DNA of 15,442 nucleotides from K23-9 sp049680365 (GTDB lineage: Bacteria; Planctomycetota; Planctomycetia; Pirellulales; Pirellulaceae), in contig JBAUHQ010000091.1 in NCBI GenBank assembly GCA_049680365.1, positions 1 through 15,442 on the forward strand, given 5' to 3'. The position numbers and the translations under genes were made by a program. Each line of letters opens with the position of its first letter. Position 1 is the stretch's first letter. Positions 6,489 through 14,240 of the stretch are shown here, piece after piece. Under the pieces are notes generated by a model. It made no database searches and was not told the DNA's origin. It worked only from the letters and a program-made list of their open reading frames with translations.

Positions 6489-9400
6489 ATGTCGATCACC
6501 ACTCGTTTTGCTTTTGCGTTGACCGCATCGCTGTTTTGCACTGCATTGCCTGCCGAAGAGGCTGCGGTCAATTTCAATCGCGACATCCGGCCGATCCTTT
6601 CGGAAAACTGTTACCACTGCCACGGGCCCGACGAGTCGGCGCGTGAAGCCGATCTGAGACTGGACACGGAGGACGGTGCGAAAGAGTCGGCTATCGTTGA
6701 AGGCGAACCAGAAAGCAGCGAAGTGATCGAGCGTATCACATCGGATGACGCGGATCTGTTAATGCCCCCGGCGGATTCGGAACGCTCGCTCACCAATGAA
6801 CAGATTGTGTTGATGCGTCGATGGATCAAGCAAGGTGCCAAGTACCAAACACATTGGTCGTTCAGTTCGCCGACAAAGCCAGGCGTTCCAAAAATCGCCG
6901 ATGACCAGCGAGCCAAAAACGACATCGATCATTTTGTATTGCGAAAACTGGACGAACTGGGTCTGCAACACGCACCGCCAACAAACCGTGAGACGCTGAT
7001 CCGCCGCGTGACGTTTGACCTGACCGGTTTACCGCCCACGTTGGAAGAGATCGATGCGTTCCTGGCAGACGAATCGCCCGATGCCTATTCGCGACTGATT
7101 GACGGATTGCTGAAACGTGACTCTTACGGCGAACGGATGGCGTCGGCTTGGTTGGACGCGGCGAGGTACAGCGACACTTACGGCTACCAACAAGATCGCG
7201 ATCGGTACGTTTGGCCTTGGCGAGACTGGGTCATCAAAGCACTCAACCACAATATGCCATTTGACCAATTCATCACCGAGCAACTGGCCGGAGATTTACT
7301 GCCAGACGCGACTCGCGATCAAATTTTGGCAACGACGTTCAATCGACTGCATCCGCAAAAGGTCGAAGGCGGCAGCGTGCCCGAAGAGTTTCGCATTGAG
7401 TACATTGCCGACCGCGCACAAACGGTCGCGACCGCGATGATGGGTCTGACGTACGAATGCTGCCGATGTCACAACCACAAGTACGATCCCTTAACGCAAA
7501 AAGAGTACTACCAACTCACTGCGTTCTTTGACAACATCGACGAAGCAGGCTTGTATTCTTACTTCACCCCCGAAGCGATCCCAACACCGGGACTACCGCT
7601 GCCAACGGCGGAGCAAGAAAAGCGACTTGCTGAACTGCAAGCCGCCGTTGATCGAATCGCTCATTCCACAACCGCTGGCGACAATGTAGCGACAGACCTG
7701 ACCAACATCCCTGCCGCCGATCGTTTCGCCAAACCGATCGCGTCATTGGACTTTGAAGATAATCCAGAGGGTCGCAATCAACCCGCCGTCGGCGTCAACG
7801 GTCATTCCGTCAAGCTGACCGGTGACGATCCTGTTTCCACGAAGGTCGGCAACTTCCATCGCTACGAACCATTTTCGGTTTCGCTATGGATGAAGACACC
7901 CAATCACAAACAGCGCGCGGTGATCTTTCATCGTTCTCGGGCTTGGACCGACGCTGCCAGCCGTGGGTACCAGTTGCTAATCGAAGACGGCAAACTGAGC
8001 TGGTCATTGATTCACTTTTGGCCCGGCAATGCGATACGGGTTCAAACCGCCGATCCGATTCCTGTTATCAGCTGGACTCATGTCAGCGTGACCAACGACG
8101 GATCCAGCAAAGCCAGCGGACTGAAGATTTTCGTCAATGGTAAAGAAGCTAAAACAGAAGTCGTCCGCGACCAATTGACCAAGCAGATCACGGGCGGTGG
8201 TGGCGACACGATCGCCATTGGCGAACGTTTCCGTGACAACGGTTTTAAACATGGCTTGATCGATAACTTCCGCGTTTTCGATGTCGAGCTAACCCCATTA
8301 GAAGCACTGCGACTTTCCAAGTCCGGCGAATCGTTGCCGTGGGAATCGTCTCCGGCAAACGACCTGGACGACGTGCAATCATCGTTGGTCGGGCAGCACG
8401 TTTTTCTTCGCCACGTTCCGGCAACCAAACAGTGGCGGGATTCTCTGAAGGAAGCTCGCAAAAAATTGTGCGATCTACAAGACGCGACGCAAGAGATCAT
8501 GGTCATGCGAGAGCTGGATCAGCCCAAACCAAGCTTTGTGCTCAGCCGCGGTGCCTATGATGCTCGCGGCGAACAAGTTGAACCGGGAACACCCGCATCG
8601 TTGGTTCCTTTTCCCGAAGACGCGCCGCGGAACCGACTGGGTTTGGCTCAATGGCTGACGCGCCCCGATCACCCGCTGACCAGCCGCGTTGCTGCCAATC
8701 GGTTGTGGCAGTCGTGTTTTGGAACGGGACTGGTTCGCACGCCGGAAGACTTCGGTAGTCAAGGCCAACCGCCGACTCATCCAGAGCTACTCGATTGGTT
8801 GGCCGTCGATTTGGTCGAAAACGGCTGGGACACCAAACGATCGATCAAACAAATCATGATGTCGGCAACCTATCGCCAATCGAGCCAACATTTCGACGCG
8901 GATGTTGCTCGTCGCGATCCAACAAACCAGTGGCTGGCCCGTTTCCCCACCTATCGTTTGTCCGCCGAAATGCTTCGCGACAATTCGCTTGCGGTCAGCG
9001 GACGGTTGGTTTCCAAATTTGGCGGACCGCCGGCAAAACCCTACGAAGTCGAAGCGTCGTTTAAACCCGACAAACGTGACAAGGGCGAAGGGCTCTACCG
9101 CCGCTCGCTCTATACCTATTGGAAACGCACCGGGCCAGCGCCGATGATGATGGCTTTGGACGCGGCCAAACGTGATGTCTGCCGTGTGCAGCGAGAACGC
9201 ACGTCATCGCCTCTGCAAGCCTTTGTGCTTTTGAACGGGCCGCAGTTTGTTGAATCGGCGCGTGGATTGGCCGAACAACTAATGGTCGCGCACGGTGAGG
9301 ACACCGACAAGATTGTTGTCAATGCGTTTCGGCATTTGACCAGTCGTCATCCCAACGAAAAGGAACTTGCAGTGATTCGCGGCCTAGTCGATTCTCAGCA

Positions 9401-9554
9401 AGCGTATTTTGACGAAGACGCCGAGCGTGCGAAATCGTTTTTGTCCGTCGGTGACGCAGAACCTAGCACCAAGTGCGAACCGAATCGATTGGCTGCCATC
9501 ACGGTGGCCGTCGGCACGTTGATGAACTACGACGAAAGTGTGATGAAACGATGA
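6489..9554 (+). CDS. PSCyt1 / PSCyt2 (DUF1549) / LamG / PSD1 (DUF1553) planctomycete surface protein
   Basis: A 1021-residue exported protein of the planctomycete cytochrome C-like family. A signal peptide (about 1-22) leads to PSCyt1 (about 28-115) with a haem-type CYHCH motif at 41-45. PSCyt2/DUF1549 (about 145-350) follows, with its second CxxCH, CCRCHNHKYDP, at 324-334. Residues about 418-607 form a concanavalin-like LamG domain (SVSLWMKT, GLKIFVNGK, GLIDNFRVFD). PSD1/DUF1553 (about 683-1000) begins near RNRLGLAQWLTRPDHPLTSR. Proteins of this type are proposed to sit at the cell envelope, possibly as c-type cytochromes; no reaction is established. The ATG at 6489 gives a good Sec signal. 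The stop overlaps the DUF1501 start in an ATGA, so the two are co-translated. It is divergent from the GH62 gene with a shared 289-nt upstream region. Confidence 0.93.
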   Translation: MSITTRFAFALTASLFCTALPAEEAAVNFNRDIRPILSENCYHCHGPDESAREADLRLDTEDGAKESAIVEGEPESSEVIERITSDDADLLMPPADSERSLTNEQIVLMRRWIKQGAKYQTHWSFSSPTKPGVPKIADDQRAKNDIDHFVLRKLDELGLQHAPPTNRETLIRRVTFDLTGLPPTLEEIDAFLADESPDAYSRLIDGLLKRDSYGERMASAWLDAARYSDTYGYQQDRDRYVWPWRDWVIKALNHNMPFDQFITEQLAGDLLPDATRDQILATTFNRLHPQKVEGGSVPEEFRIEYIADRAQTVATAMMGLTYECCRCHNHKYDPLTQKEYYQLTAFFDNIDEAGLYSYFTPEAIPTPGLPLPTAEQEKRLAELQAAVDRIAHSTTAGDNVATDLTNIPAADRFAKPIASLDFEDNPEGRNQPAVGVNGHSVKLTGDDPVSTKVGNFHRYEPFSVSLWMKTPNHKQRAVIFHRSRAWTDAASRGYQLLIEDGKLSWSLIHFWPGNAIRVQTADPIPVISWTHVSVTNDGSSKASGLKIFVNGKEAKTEVVRDQLTKQITGGGGDTIAIGERFRDNGFKHGLIDNFRVFDVELTPLEALRLSKSGESLPWESSPANDLDDVQSSLVGQHVFLRHVPATKQWRDSLKEARKKLCDLQDATQEIMVMRELDQPKPSFVLSRGAYDARGEQVEPGTPASLVPFPEDAPRNRLGLAQWLTRPDHPLTSRVAANRLWQSCFGTGLVRTPEDFGSQGQPPTHPELLDWLAVDLVENGWDTKRSIKQIMMSATYRQSSQHFDADVARRDPTNQWLARFPTYRLSAEMLRDNSLAVSGRLVSKFGGPPAKPYEVEASFKPDKRDKGEGLYRRSLYTYWKRTGPAPMMMALDAAKRDVCRVQRERTSSPLQAFVLLNGPQFVESARGLAEQLMVAHGEDTDKIVVNAFRHLTSRHPNEKELAVIRGLVDSQQAYFDEDAERAKSFLSVGDAEPSTKCEPNRLAAITVAVGTLMNYDESVMKR

Positions 9555-10999
9555 ATCGAAAACACAACAGCACAGCGAATTGCGTCGAAACTATTCCAAC
9601 CTCGCGCCGCGAAATGCTGATGCAAACTGGCATGGGATTGGGCGGCATCGCGCTGGGGCAAATGATGCACTCCGAAGCAGTAGCAAGCGGTGGCATTTTG
9701 TCAGCGCTGCATCATGCGCCCAAAGCAAAACGCGTGATCTATCTGTTTCAGTCCGGTGGTCCGTCGCAAATCGACATGCTGGATCACAAACCGCTCTTAA
9801 ATGAAAAGCACGGCACGGAATTGCCTGACGAGGTTCGCCAAGGGCAACGTCTGACTTCGATGAGCGGCAACCAAAGCAGTTTGCCGTTGGTCGGGTCGCC
9901 GTTCAAGTTTGCGCAGCATGGCCAGAGCGGCACATGGATGAGCGACTTGTTGCCTCATACCGCCAAGATTGCTGATGATATTTGCGTCGTGCGATCGATG
10001 TACACCGAGGCGATCAACCACGGCCCGGGGGTGACGTTCTTGCAAACCGGCAGCCAGTTCCCCGGTCGGCCCAGTATGGGTGCGTGGTTAGACTACGGCT
10101 TGGGCAGTGCGAATGAGAACTTGCCTGCCTTTGTGGTGATGGTGACCAAGAATAAGAGCGGCCAGCCGTTGGTATCGCGTCTATGGGGCAGCGGTTTTTT
10201 GCCCAGCAAACATCAAGGCGTGCGATTCCGTAGCGGCAAAGATCCGGTGTTGTACTTGAGTAACCCCGATGGCATCGAAGCCGACTCACGCCGCTTGGCG
10301 ATGAACGCGCTGAGCCAATTGCACCAACTGAAATTGGATCAGGCATCGGATCCGCACGTCGAAAACCGTATCTCGCAGTACGAACTTGCGTTTCGGATGC
10401 AGTCGTCGATTCCCGAAGCTACGAACTTCGCCGATGAACCGGAGAGTGTGTTCAAGGAGTATGGTCCCGATTCGAAGAACCCTGGTACGTTCGCAGCCAA
10501 CTGTCTGCTCGCGCGACGCTTGGCCGAGCGTGGCGTGCGGTTTATTCAGCTCTATCATCAAGGCTGGGACCAACACGGCGGATTGAAGGGCGGCATTCAA
10601 CGTCAATGTCAAGAAACGGATCAAGCTTCGGCGGCTTTAGTCAGCGATCTGAAGCGGAGCGGATTATTGGAAGACACCCTGGTGATTTGGGGTGGTGAAT
10701 TTGGACGCACCAATTACTGCCAAGGAAAACTCAACGGCGACCAGTTCGGACGCGACCATCACCCGCGTTGCTTTAGCGTCTGGATGGCGGGCGGCGGCAT
10801 CAAGCCAGGCACTGTCTACGGCGAGACCGGACCTTACGGCTACAACATCGTCGACAAACCGGTCCACGTTCACGATTTCCACGCCACCATCCTGCATCTA
10901 CTGGGCATCGACCACGAACGTCTCACACGCAAATATCAAGGCCGGCAATTTCGATTGACCGATGTGCATGGACACGTGGTGAAGGATATCTTGGCGTAG
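9551..10999 (+). CDS. DUF1501 domain-containing protein, Tat-exported
   Basis: A 482-residue DUF1501 protein (PF07394), a family with an alkaline phosphatase/sulfatase-like fold and no settled biochemical role. The N-terminus carries a twin-arginine signal, TSRREMLMQTGMGLGGIALG (17-36), implying folded export, perhaps with bound metal. Family motifs follow: VIYLFQSGGPSQIDMLDHKP, GWDQHGG, WGGEFGRTNYCQG and GRDHHPRCFSVWMAGGGIKP; the conserved Asp, His and Glu residues are likely metal ligands by analogy with sulfatases. I chose the ATG at 9551, which overlaps the preceding TGA by four bases; the frame is open back to 9473, but those residues are not family-like and would mask the Tat signal. 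It is the standard partner of PSCyt1/PSD1 proteins, so the two probably act together outside the cytoplasm. Confidence 0.93.
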   Translation: MNRKHNSTANCVETIPTSRREMLMQTGMGLGGIALGQMMHSEAVASGGILSALHHAPKAKRVIYLFQSGGPSQIDMLDHKPLLNEKHGTELPDEVRQGQRLTSMSGNQSSLPLVGSPFKFAQHGQSGTWMSDLLPHTAKIADDICVVRSMYTEAINHGPGVTFLQTGSQFPGRPSMGAWLDYGLGSANENLPAFVVMVTKNKSGQPLVSRLWGSGFLPSKHQGVRFRSGKDPVLYLSNPDGIEADSRRLAMNALSQLHQLKLDQASDPHVENRISQYELAFRMQSSIPEATNFADEPESVFKEYGPDSKNPGTFAANCLLARRLAERGVRFIQLYHQGWDQHGGLKGGIQRQCQETDQASAALVSDLKRSGLLEDTLVIWGGEFGRTNYCQGKLNGDQFGRDHHPRCFSVWMAGGGIKPGTVYGETGPYGYNIVDKPVHVHDFHATILHLLGIDHERLTRKYQGRQFRLTDVHGHVVKDILA

Positions 11000-11143
11000 C
11001 AAGATTCGTTGATGTGGTGACCGCCGAACTAATAGACCGTTTTGCCCAGAGAACCTGTCGCAATCGGACGGAAATTCGCTACACTTTTAGCTGCGCCGTC
11101 GGGGCGAGGTTCTATTTAATACTGACGCTTGAGAATTGCTGGC

Positions 11144-11530
11144 ATGAGTGACGCTAAAGTAACGGGTGTGGTCCACCTGATCGAAGATACGAAGACTTTC
11201 GGTAACAAGGGTTTCCGAAAACGCATGGTCGTGCTGGAACAGGACAAAGGATCGTTCACCAATTACGTGCCCGTCGAATTTACGCGCGACTCGTGCGACA
11301 GTGTCGATGAAATGAACGTGGGCGACGAAGTCGAAATCGCCTACCGCTTGAATGGTCGTCGCTGGCAAAAAGACGAGCAGAGCGAAGTGAAGTTCTTTCT
11401 GAACGCTGAAGCTTTGTCGTTCCAAATCAAGGGCAACGGCGCACCTGCTGGCAGCCACATGAGCGAGAAAGTGACCGGAAATGCAAACGACGCGTTTGCG
11501 GAAGCCGGTGACGACGAAGCGCCGTTTTAG
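11144..11530 (+). CDS. DUF3127 OB-fold protein with SSB-like acidic C-terminus
   Basis: A 128-residue cytoplasmic protein. Residues about 4-97 match DUF3127 (PF11325): VTGVVHLIEDTKTFGNKGFRKRM, then YVPVEF, GDEVEIAYRLNGRRW and VKFFLNAEAL, a beta-rich OB-fold-like pattern. A flexible tail of about 30 residues follows and ends in AGDDEAPF, close to the acidic tip of bacterial SSB (DDDIPF) that recruits DNA-repair partners. This suggests binding to single-stranded nucleic acid, but that is inference; the family itself is uncharacterised. The start is the ATG at 11144; a TTG at 11129 is in frame but gives a non-family extension. A TACACT at 11080-11085 may be its -10 element. It converges with the operon carrying the SMUG1 glycosylase and the radical SAM protein. 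Confidence 0.85.
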   Translation: MSDAKVTGVVHLIEDTKTFGNKGFRKRMVVLEQDKGSFTNYVPVEFTRDSCDSVDEMNVGDEVEIAYRLNGRRWQKDEQSEVKFFLNAEALSFQIKGNGAPAGSHMSEKVTGNANDAFAEAGDDEAPF

Positions 11531-11534
11531 TTAT

Positions 11535-11554
11535 TGACAGGCCAGGGCCTGACA
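11535..11554. terminator. Inverted repeat between convergent genes, possible bidirectional terminator
   Basis: TGACAGGCC (11535-11543) and GGCCTGACA (11546-11554) pair with a single mismatch around a two-base centre. It sits in the 42-nt gap between the convergent DUF3127 and radical SAM genes, five bases after the DUF3127 stop. There is no proper T-run on either side, so it may stop transcription poorly or act only as an RNA 3'-end stabiliser. Confidence 0.35.
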
Positions 11555-11572
11555 GGACTACAGTGCTGACTA

Positions 11573-12637
11573 CTAAAACAAACTCATCTGCCCGGATTGG
11601 TCGGCGGGTGGAATGAAACGATCGCACGCCAAGGGCTTGGATTCCATTCCAAGCCCTTCTTTTTTGGCGAACAGTTTGAACAGCTTCGAGATCGAATCGG
11701 CTCGCTCACCGACACCTCGCATTCGCTGTCCAAACGTGGTGTCGTTCATCGCTCCACCGCGAACCTCTTGAATCTTGGCCAACACTTTTGCTTCCGCTTC
11801 AGGACGCAGGTTGCTGAGCCATTGTGCAAACACTGGCTCGACCGCGCCGGGCATGCGCAGCATGACGTAGCCTGCCGTCGTCGCTCCTGCATCCGCTGCT
11901 CGTGAGAGTAATTCAGGGATCTCGTGATCGTTCAATCCAGGAATCACCGGCGCGGTCATGATTCGAACCGGGACGCCCGCATCAGCGAGCGTCTTGATTG
12001 CCCGAAAGCGTGCGGTCGGCGAACTGGTGCGTGGCTCCATCACGCGAGCCAGTTCCGCGTCCAGCGTTGTGATGCTGATCGCGACATGTATCAAGTTGTC
12101 TTTCGCCATCGGCTCCAACAGGTCAATGTCTCTTTCGACAAGGGCGTTCTTTGTAATCACGCTGATGGGGTGTCTACACTGGAGCATTAACGCCAAGATG
12201 CTGCGAGTGATTTTCTTGTCACGTTCGATTGGCTGGTAAGGATCAGTGACGCCCGACATCATCATCGGTTCGGGCTTCCAGCGTGGGCGGGCGAGGAATT
12301 TTCGCAGCAAAGCAACCGCGTTGTCTTTGACAATGATTTTTGTCTCAAAATCCAATCCTGCCGACAGACCAAGAAACTCATGTGTTGGTCGCGCATAGCA
12401 GTAGCTACATCCGTGCTCGCAGCCGCGATAGGGATTGATCGAGTAGTTGAACGGAATATCGGGGCTGGAATTTTCGCTGACGATCGATTGCGACTGATCG
12501 GAAAGAAACTCGGTACGTGGGCGAATTGAGTTTTCTTCGCCGACATCGATCGAAGTGTGTACCGATTCAAATCGATTGGGCGGATGGCCCTGCGCGCCGC
12601 GACCCGTTGCAACGCGTCTGGAGTTGGGATCTTTCAC
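11573..12637 (-). CDS. PA0069-family radical SAM protein
   Basis: A 354-residue [4Fe-4S] enzyme that cleaves S-adenosylmethionine. The cluster motif CEHGCSYCYARPTHEFL supplies Cys73, Cys77 and Cys80. GRGAQGHPPNRFE near the N-terminus and GVTDPYQPIE, VITKNALVERDIDLL and RIMTAPVIPGLND further on are typical of the PA0069/Rv2578c group, related to spore photoproduct lyase-like proteins. No reaction is established for the group. The C-terminus ends in GQMSLF, close to the QL(S/D)LF pentapeptide that binds the DNA polymerase beta clamp. I chose the GTG at 12637, 23 bases after the SMUG1 stop; the frame is open to a TTG at 12712 inside SMUG1, which seems less likely, and there is no ATG. It is the last gene of a four-gene operon. 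Confidence 0.85.
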   Translation of the reverse strand: MKDPNSRRVATGRGAQGHPPNRFESVHTSIDVGEENSIRPRTEFLSDQSQSIVSENSSPDIPFNYSINPYRGCEHGCSYCYARPTHEFLGLSAGLDFETKIIVKDNAVALLRKFLARPRWKPEPMMMSGVTDPYQPIERDKKITRSILALMLQCRHPISVITKNALVERDIDLLEPMAKDNLIHVAISITTLDAELARVMEPRTSSPTARFRAIKTLADAGVPVRIMTAPVIPGLNDHEIPELLSRAADAGATTAGYVMLRMPGAVEPVFAQWLSNLRPEAEAKVLAKIQEVRGGAMNDTTFGQRMRGVGERADSISKLFKLFAKKEGLGMESKPLACDRFIPPADQSGQMSLF

Positions 12638-12660
12638 GCTGGCATTCTCGTGGGCGCCGA

Positions 12661-13404
12661 CTACTTCCAAATCCCGGCGTCGATCAATTGCTGAGTGACT
12701 TTGCCGGACCAATCTTTATTTGCGGCAGGCGATGCAGGACTAGGGTGCAAGATGCGGGACAGTTTTGCATCACCCGAGCCGGCTTCTAATGCTCGCTGCA
12801 AACACTTCTCCGCATAAACGCCCACGCCGACAACGTGTTTGGGTTGTAAAATCTTCAGCACTGATTGCAAATGCTTGTCGCAAGCGGCATCCAAGGGCTC
12901 GCGTTCGGCGGCAGGAAGCTTGTCCGGCGTACGATTGCGAGCCGTCGATTCCATGAACACCAGCGGACAATAGTTTGTGACGAAATGCTTGGCGAAAAAC
13001 TTCGCTCGAGTTTTGTACTTCTCTTGAAACAGCCCCCAAAGGCGTCGACCGCTCACTTCGCTACGATCGCAATCAAAGCCTTCGACTGGTCGTTTGGGGT
13101 GTTCATTCTCGGGTCGATCCACTGGCGAGTTCAAGCCAAGGAAATCTCGCGCCGCAGCGATCTCGCCGAACGGCACTCCTGTTTGCGCCATGCCCCAGGG
13201 CCCTGGGTTCATTCCCAAGAAAACTACATCAGCACCTTTGCCACTGACAAGTGACAAATACGCTTGGTGCGATTTCCAGGCATACACCAACGGGTTGTAA
13301 ACGTGCGTGACCGGATCGGCGAACGAAAGCGAATCGATATCTTTGGATAACTGCTGCGCTGTTTTAATCAGCTGCGATGCGACGGATGATTTGGTTGCAC
13401 TCAT
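12661..13404 (-). CDS. SMUG1-type uracil-DNA glycosylase
   Basis: A 247-residue base-excision-repair enzyme that removes uracil and oxidised pyrimidines from DNA. The SMUG1 signatures are all present: FLGMNPGPWGMAQTGVPFGE at 62-81 with catalytic-site Asn66, EHPKRPVEGFDCDRSEVSGR, FVTNYCPL with Asn144, LPAAERE, VVGVGVYAE and the HPSPASPAANK loop with His220. It matches animal SMUG1 closely along its length; bacterial members are known but scattered. The usual phenylalanine after GMNPGP is Trp70 here. The start is the ATG at 13404, which overlaps the stop of the upstream membrane-protein gene by four bases; the open frame upstream to 13569 is a low-complexity read-through of that gene. Cytoplasmic, no domain added. 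Confidence 0.93.
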   Translation of the reverse strand: MSATKSSVASQLIKTAQQLSKDIDSLSFADPVTHVYNPLVYAWKSHQAYLSLVSGKGADVVFLGMNPGPWGMAQTGVPFGEIAAARDFLGLNSPVDRPENEHPKRPVEGFDCDRSEVSGRRLWGLFQEKYKTRAKFFAKHFVTNYCPLVFMESTARNRTPDKLPAAEREPLDAACDKHLQSVLKILQPKHVVGVGVYAEKCLQRALEAGSGDAKLSRILHPSPASPAANKDWSGKVTQQLIDAGIWK

Positions 13405-14216
13405 GATGTCTCGTCTACCGGCAGGGCGTCTTGTGAAAATGGCTGCGGCGGCAAGATGCTTTCCACCCCCAAGTTCTCGTCGGCCATGCTCTCGTCGGCC
13501 ATGCTCATCGTGCGATGCCGGTTCAGCACCATGATCTTTTGCCAAATTTTGTGTGACAGACCGGAGCATAGCTGTTCGATTTCGCCAACAGCCGCGACGA
13601 CTTCTCCGTCATCAAACTGGTTGATGTACAACGCCGCGATCTTGCCAGTCAGAGAGAGCATCTCGGTGCAGTAGTCTAAGTAGCGTCCCAATTGCAGCGG
13701 CGACATCGTCTCTTTGGGCGAATGATCGGTGCCTTGGTAAGAGCCAAAAAGTCGCTCGGGGTCTTTGGTCAATTGATGCATATCGATGATGTGAGCAATC
13801 GAACGCAGTTCATGGATGGCGGCTAAGGCTTGCCCGCGCTTGATTCGTTTTTCCAAACCGATCAAGAAATAAATCGCCGCACCGATAAACAACCCACCAC
13901 TGGCGGCTGCGTCAAACGTTTGAATGAAATTATCAAAGCTCATGTTCTCGTCTTTGATACCGACTGTTTGTGCTGCGTAGATGATCATGCCGACGATCAT
14001 CAACACCAGACAAATGATCAGCGCATAGCCGGAGACACGAATCCAAACGATCGGTTGGCGAATTTTTTCGGCACGCCGGGATGCATCGCGCGAGACACCG
14101 TGGAGTTCACCACAAAGTCTTGCTAAGCCCGAATCGGGAAATCGATCGCTGATGCGTTGCTGCAACTTGGCAATCGTCGCGATGATTCGTTCATCGCGTA
14201 GCAGCAAGTCTGTCAT
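13401..14216 (-). CDS. Conserved two-helix membrane protein of unknown function
   Basis: A 271-residue protein I cannot assign to a named family. Residues 1-57 are soluble and basic, with a helical heptad-like start. Hydrophobic segments at about 61-81 and 104-121 are separated by a short acidic loop, giving a hairpin with both ends probably cytoplasmic. The soluble C-terminal part contains HELRSIAHIIDMHQLTKDPE (135-154), which looks like a conserved family motif, then a helical region. The tail at 238-247 repeats SMADE because of a perfect 15-bp tandem duplication in the DNA. The start ATG at 14216 has a good Shine-Dalgarno (GAGGGA about nine bases upstream). It overlaps the SMUG1 start by four bases and follows the AroE-like gene by 24 bases. 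It may be a small sensor or scaffold; that is a guess. Confidence 0.75.
   Translation of the reverse strand: MTDLLLRDERIIATIAKLQQRISDRFPDSGLARLCGELHGVSRDASRRAEKIRQPIVWIRVSGYALIICLVLMIVGMIIYAAQTVGIKDENMSFDNFIQTFDAAASGGLFIGAAIYFLIGLEKRIKRGQALAAIHELRSIAHIIDMHQLTKDPERLFGSYQGTDHSPKETMSPLQLGRYLDYCTEMLSLTGKIAALYINQFDDGEVVAAVGEIEQLCSGLSHKIWQKIMVLNRHRTMSMADESMADENLGVESILPPQPFSQDALPVDETS
13475..13504. repeat. Perfect 15-bp tandem duplication inside the membrane-protein gene
   Basis: The 15-bp unit TCTCGTCGGCCATGC occurs at 13475-13489 and again at 13490-13504 with no difference. It is in frame and encodes SMADE twice in the C-terminal tail of the minus-strand membrane protein. The most likely origin is recent replication slippage. 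Confidence 0.9.
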
Positions 14217-14240
14217 TCCAGTAAGTCCCTCAAGAATTTT

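Noticed and set aside
12638..12712. TTG start for the radical SAM protein inside SMUG1
   Set aside because: The added residues are not family-like and the start would overlap SMUG1 by 52 bases; the GTG at 12637 leaves a normal gap.
13405..13569. N-terminal extension of SMUG1
   Set aside because: The His/Arg/Gly-rich stretch is the other-frame reading of the membrane-protein gene, and the ATGA overlap at 13401-13404 gives a natural start.
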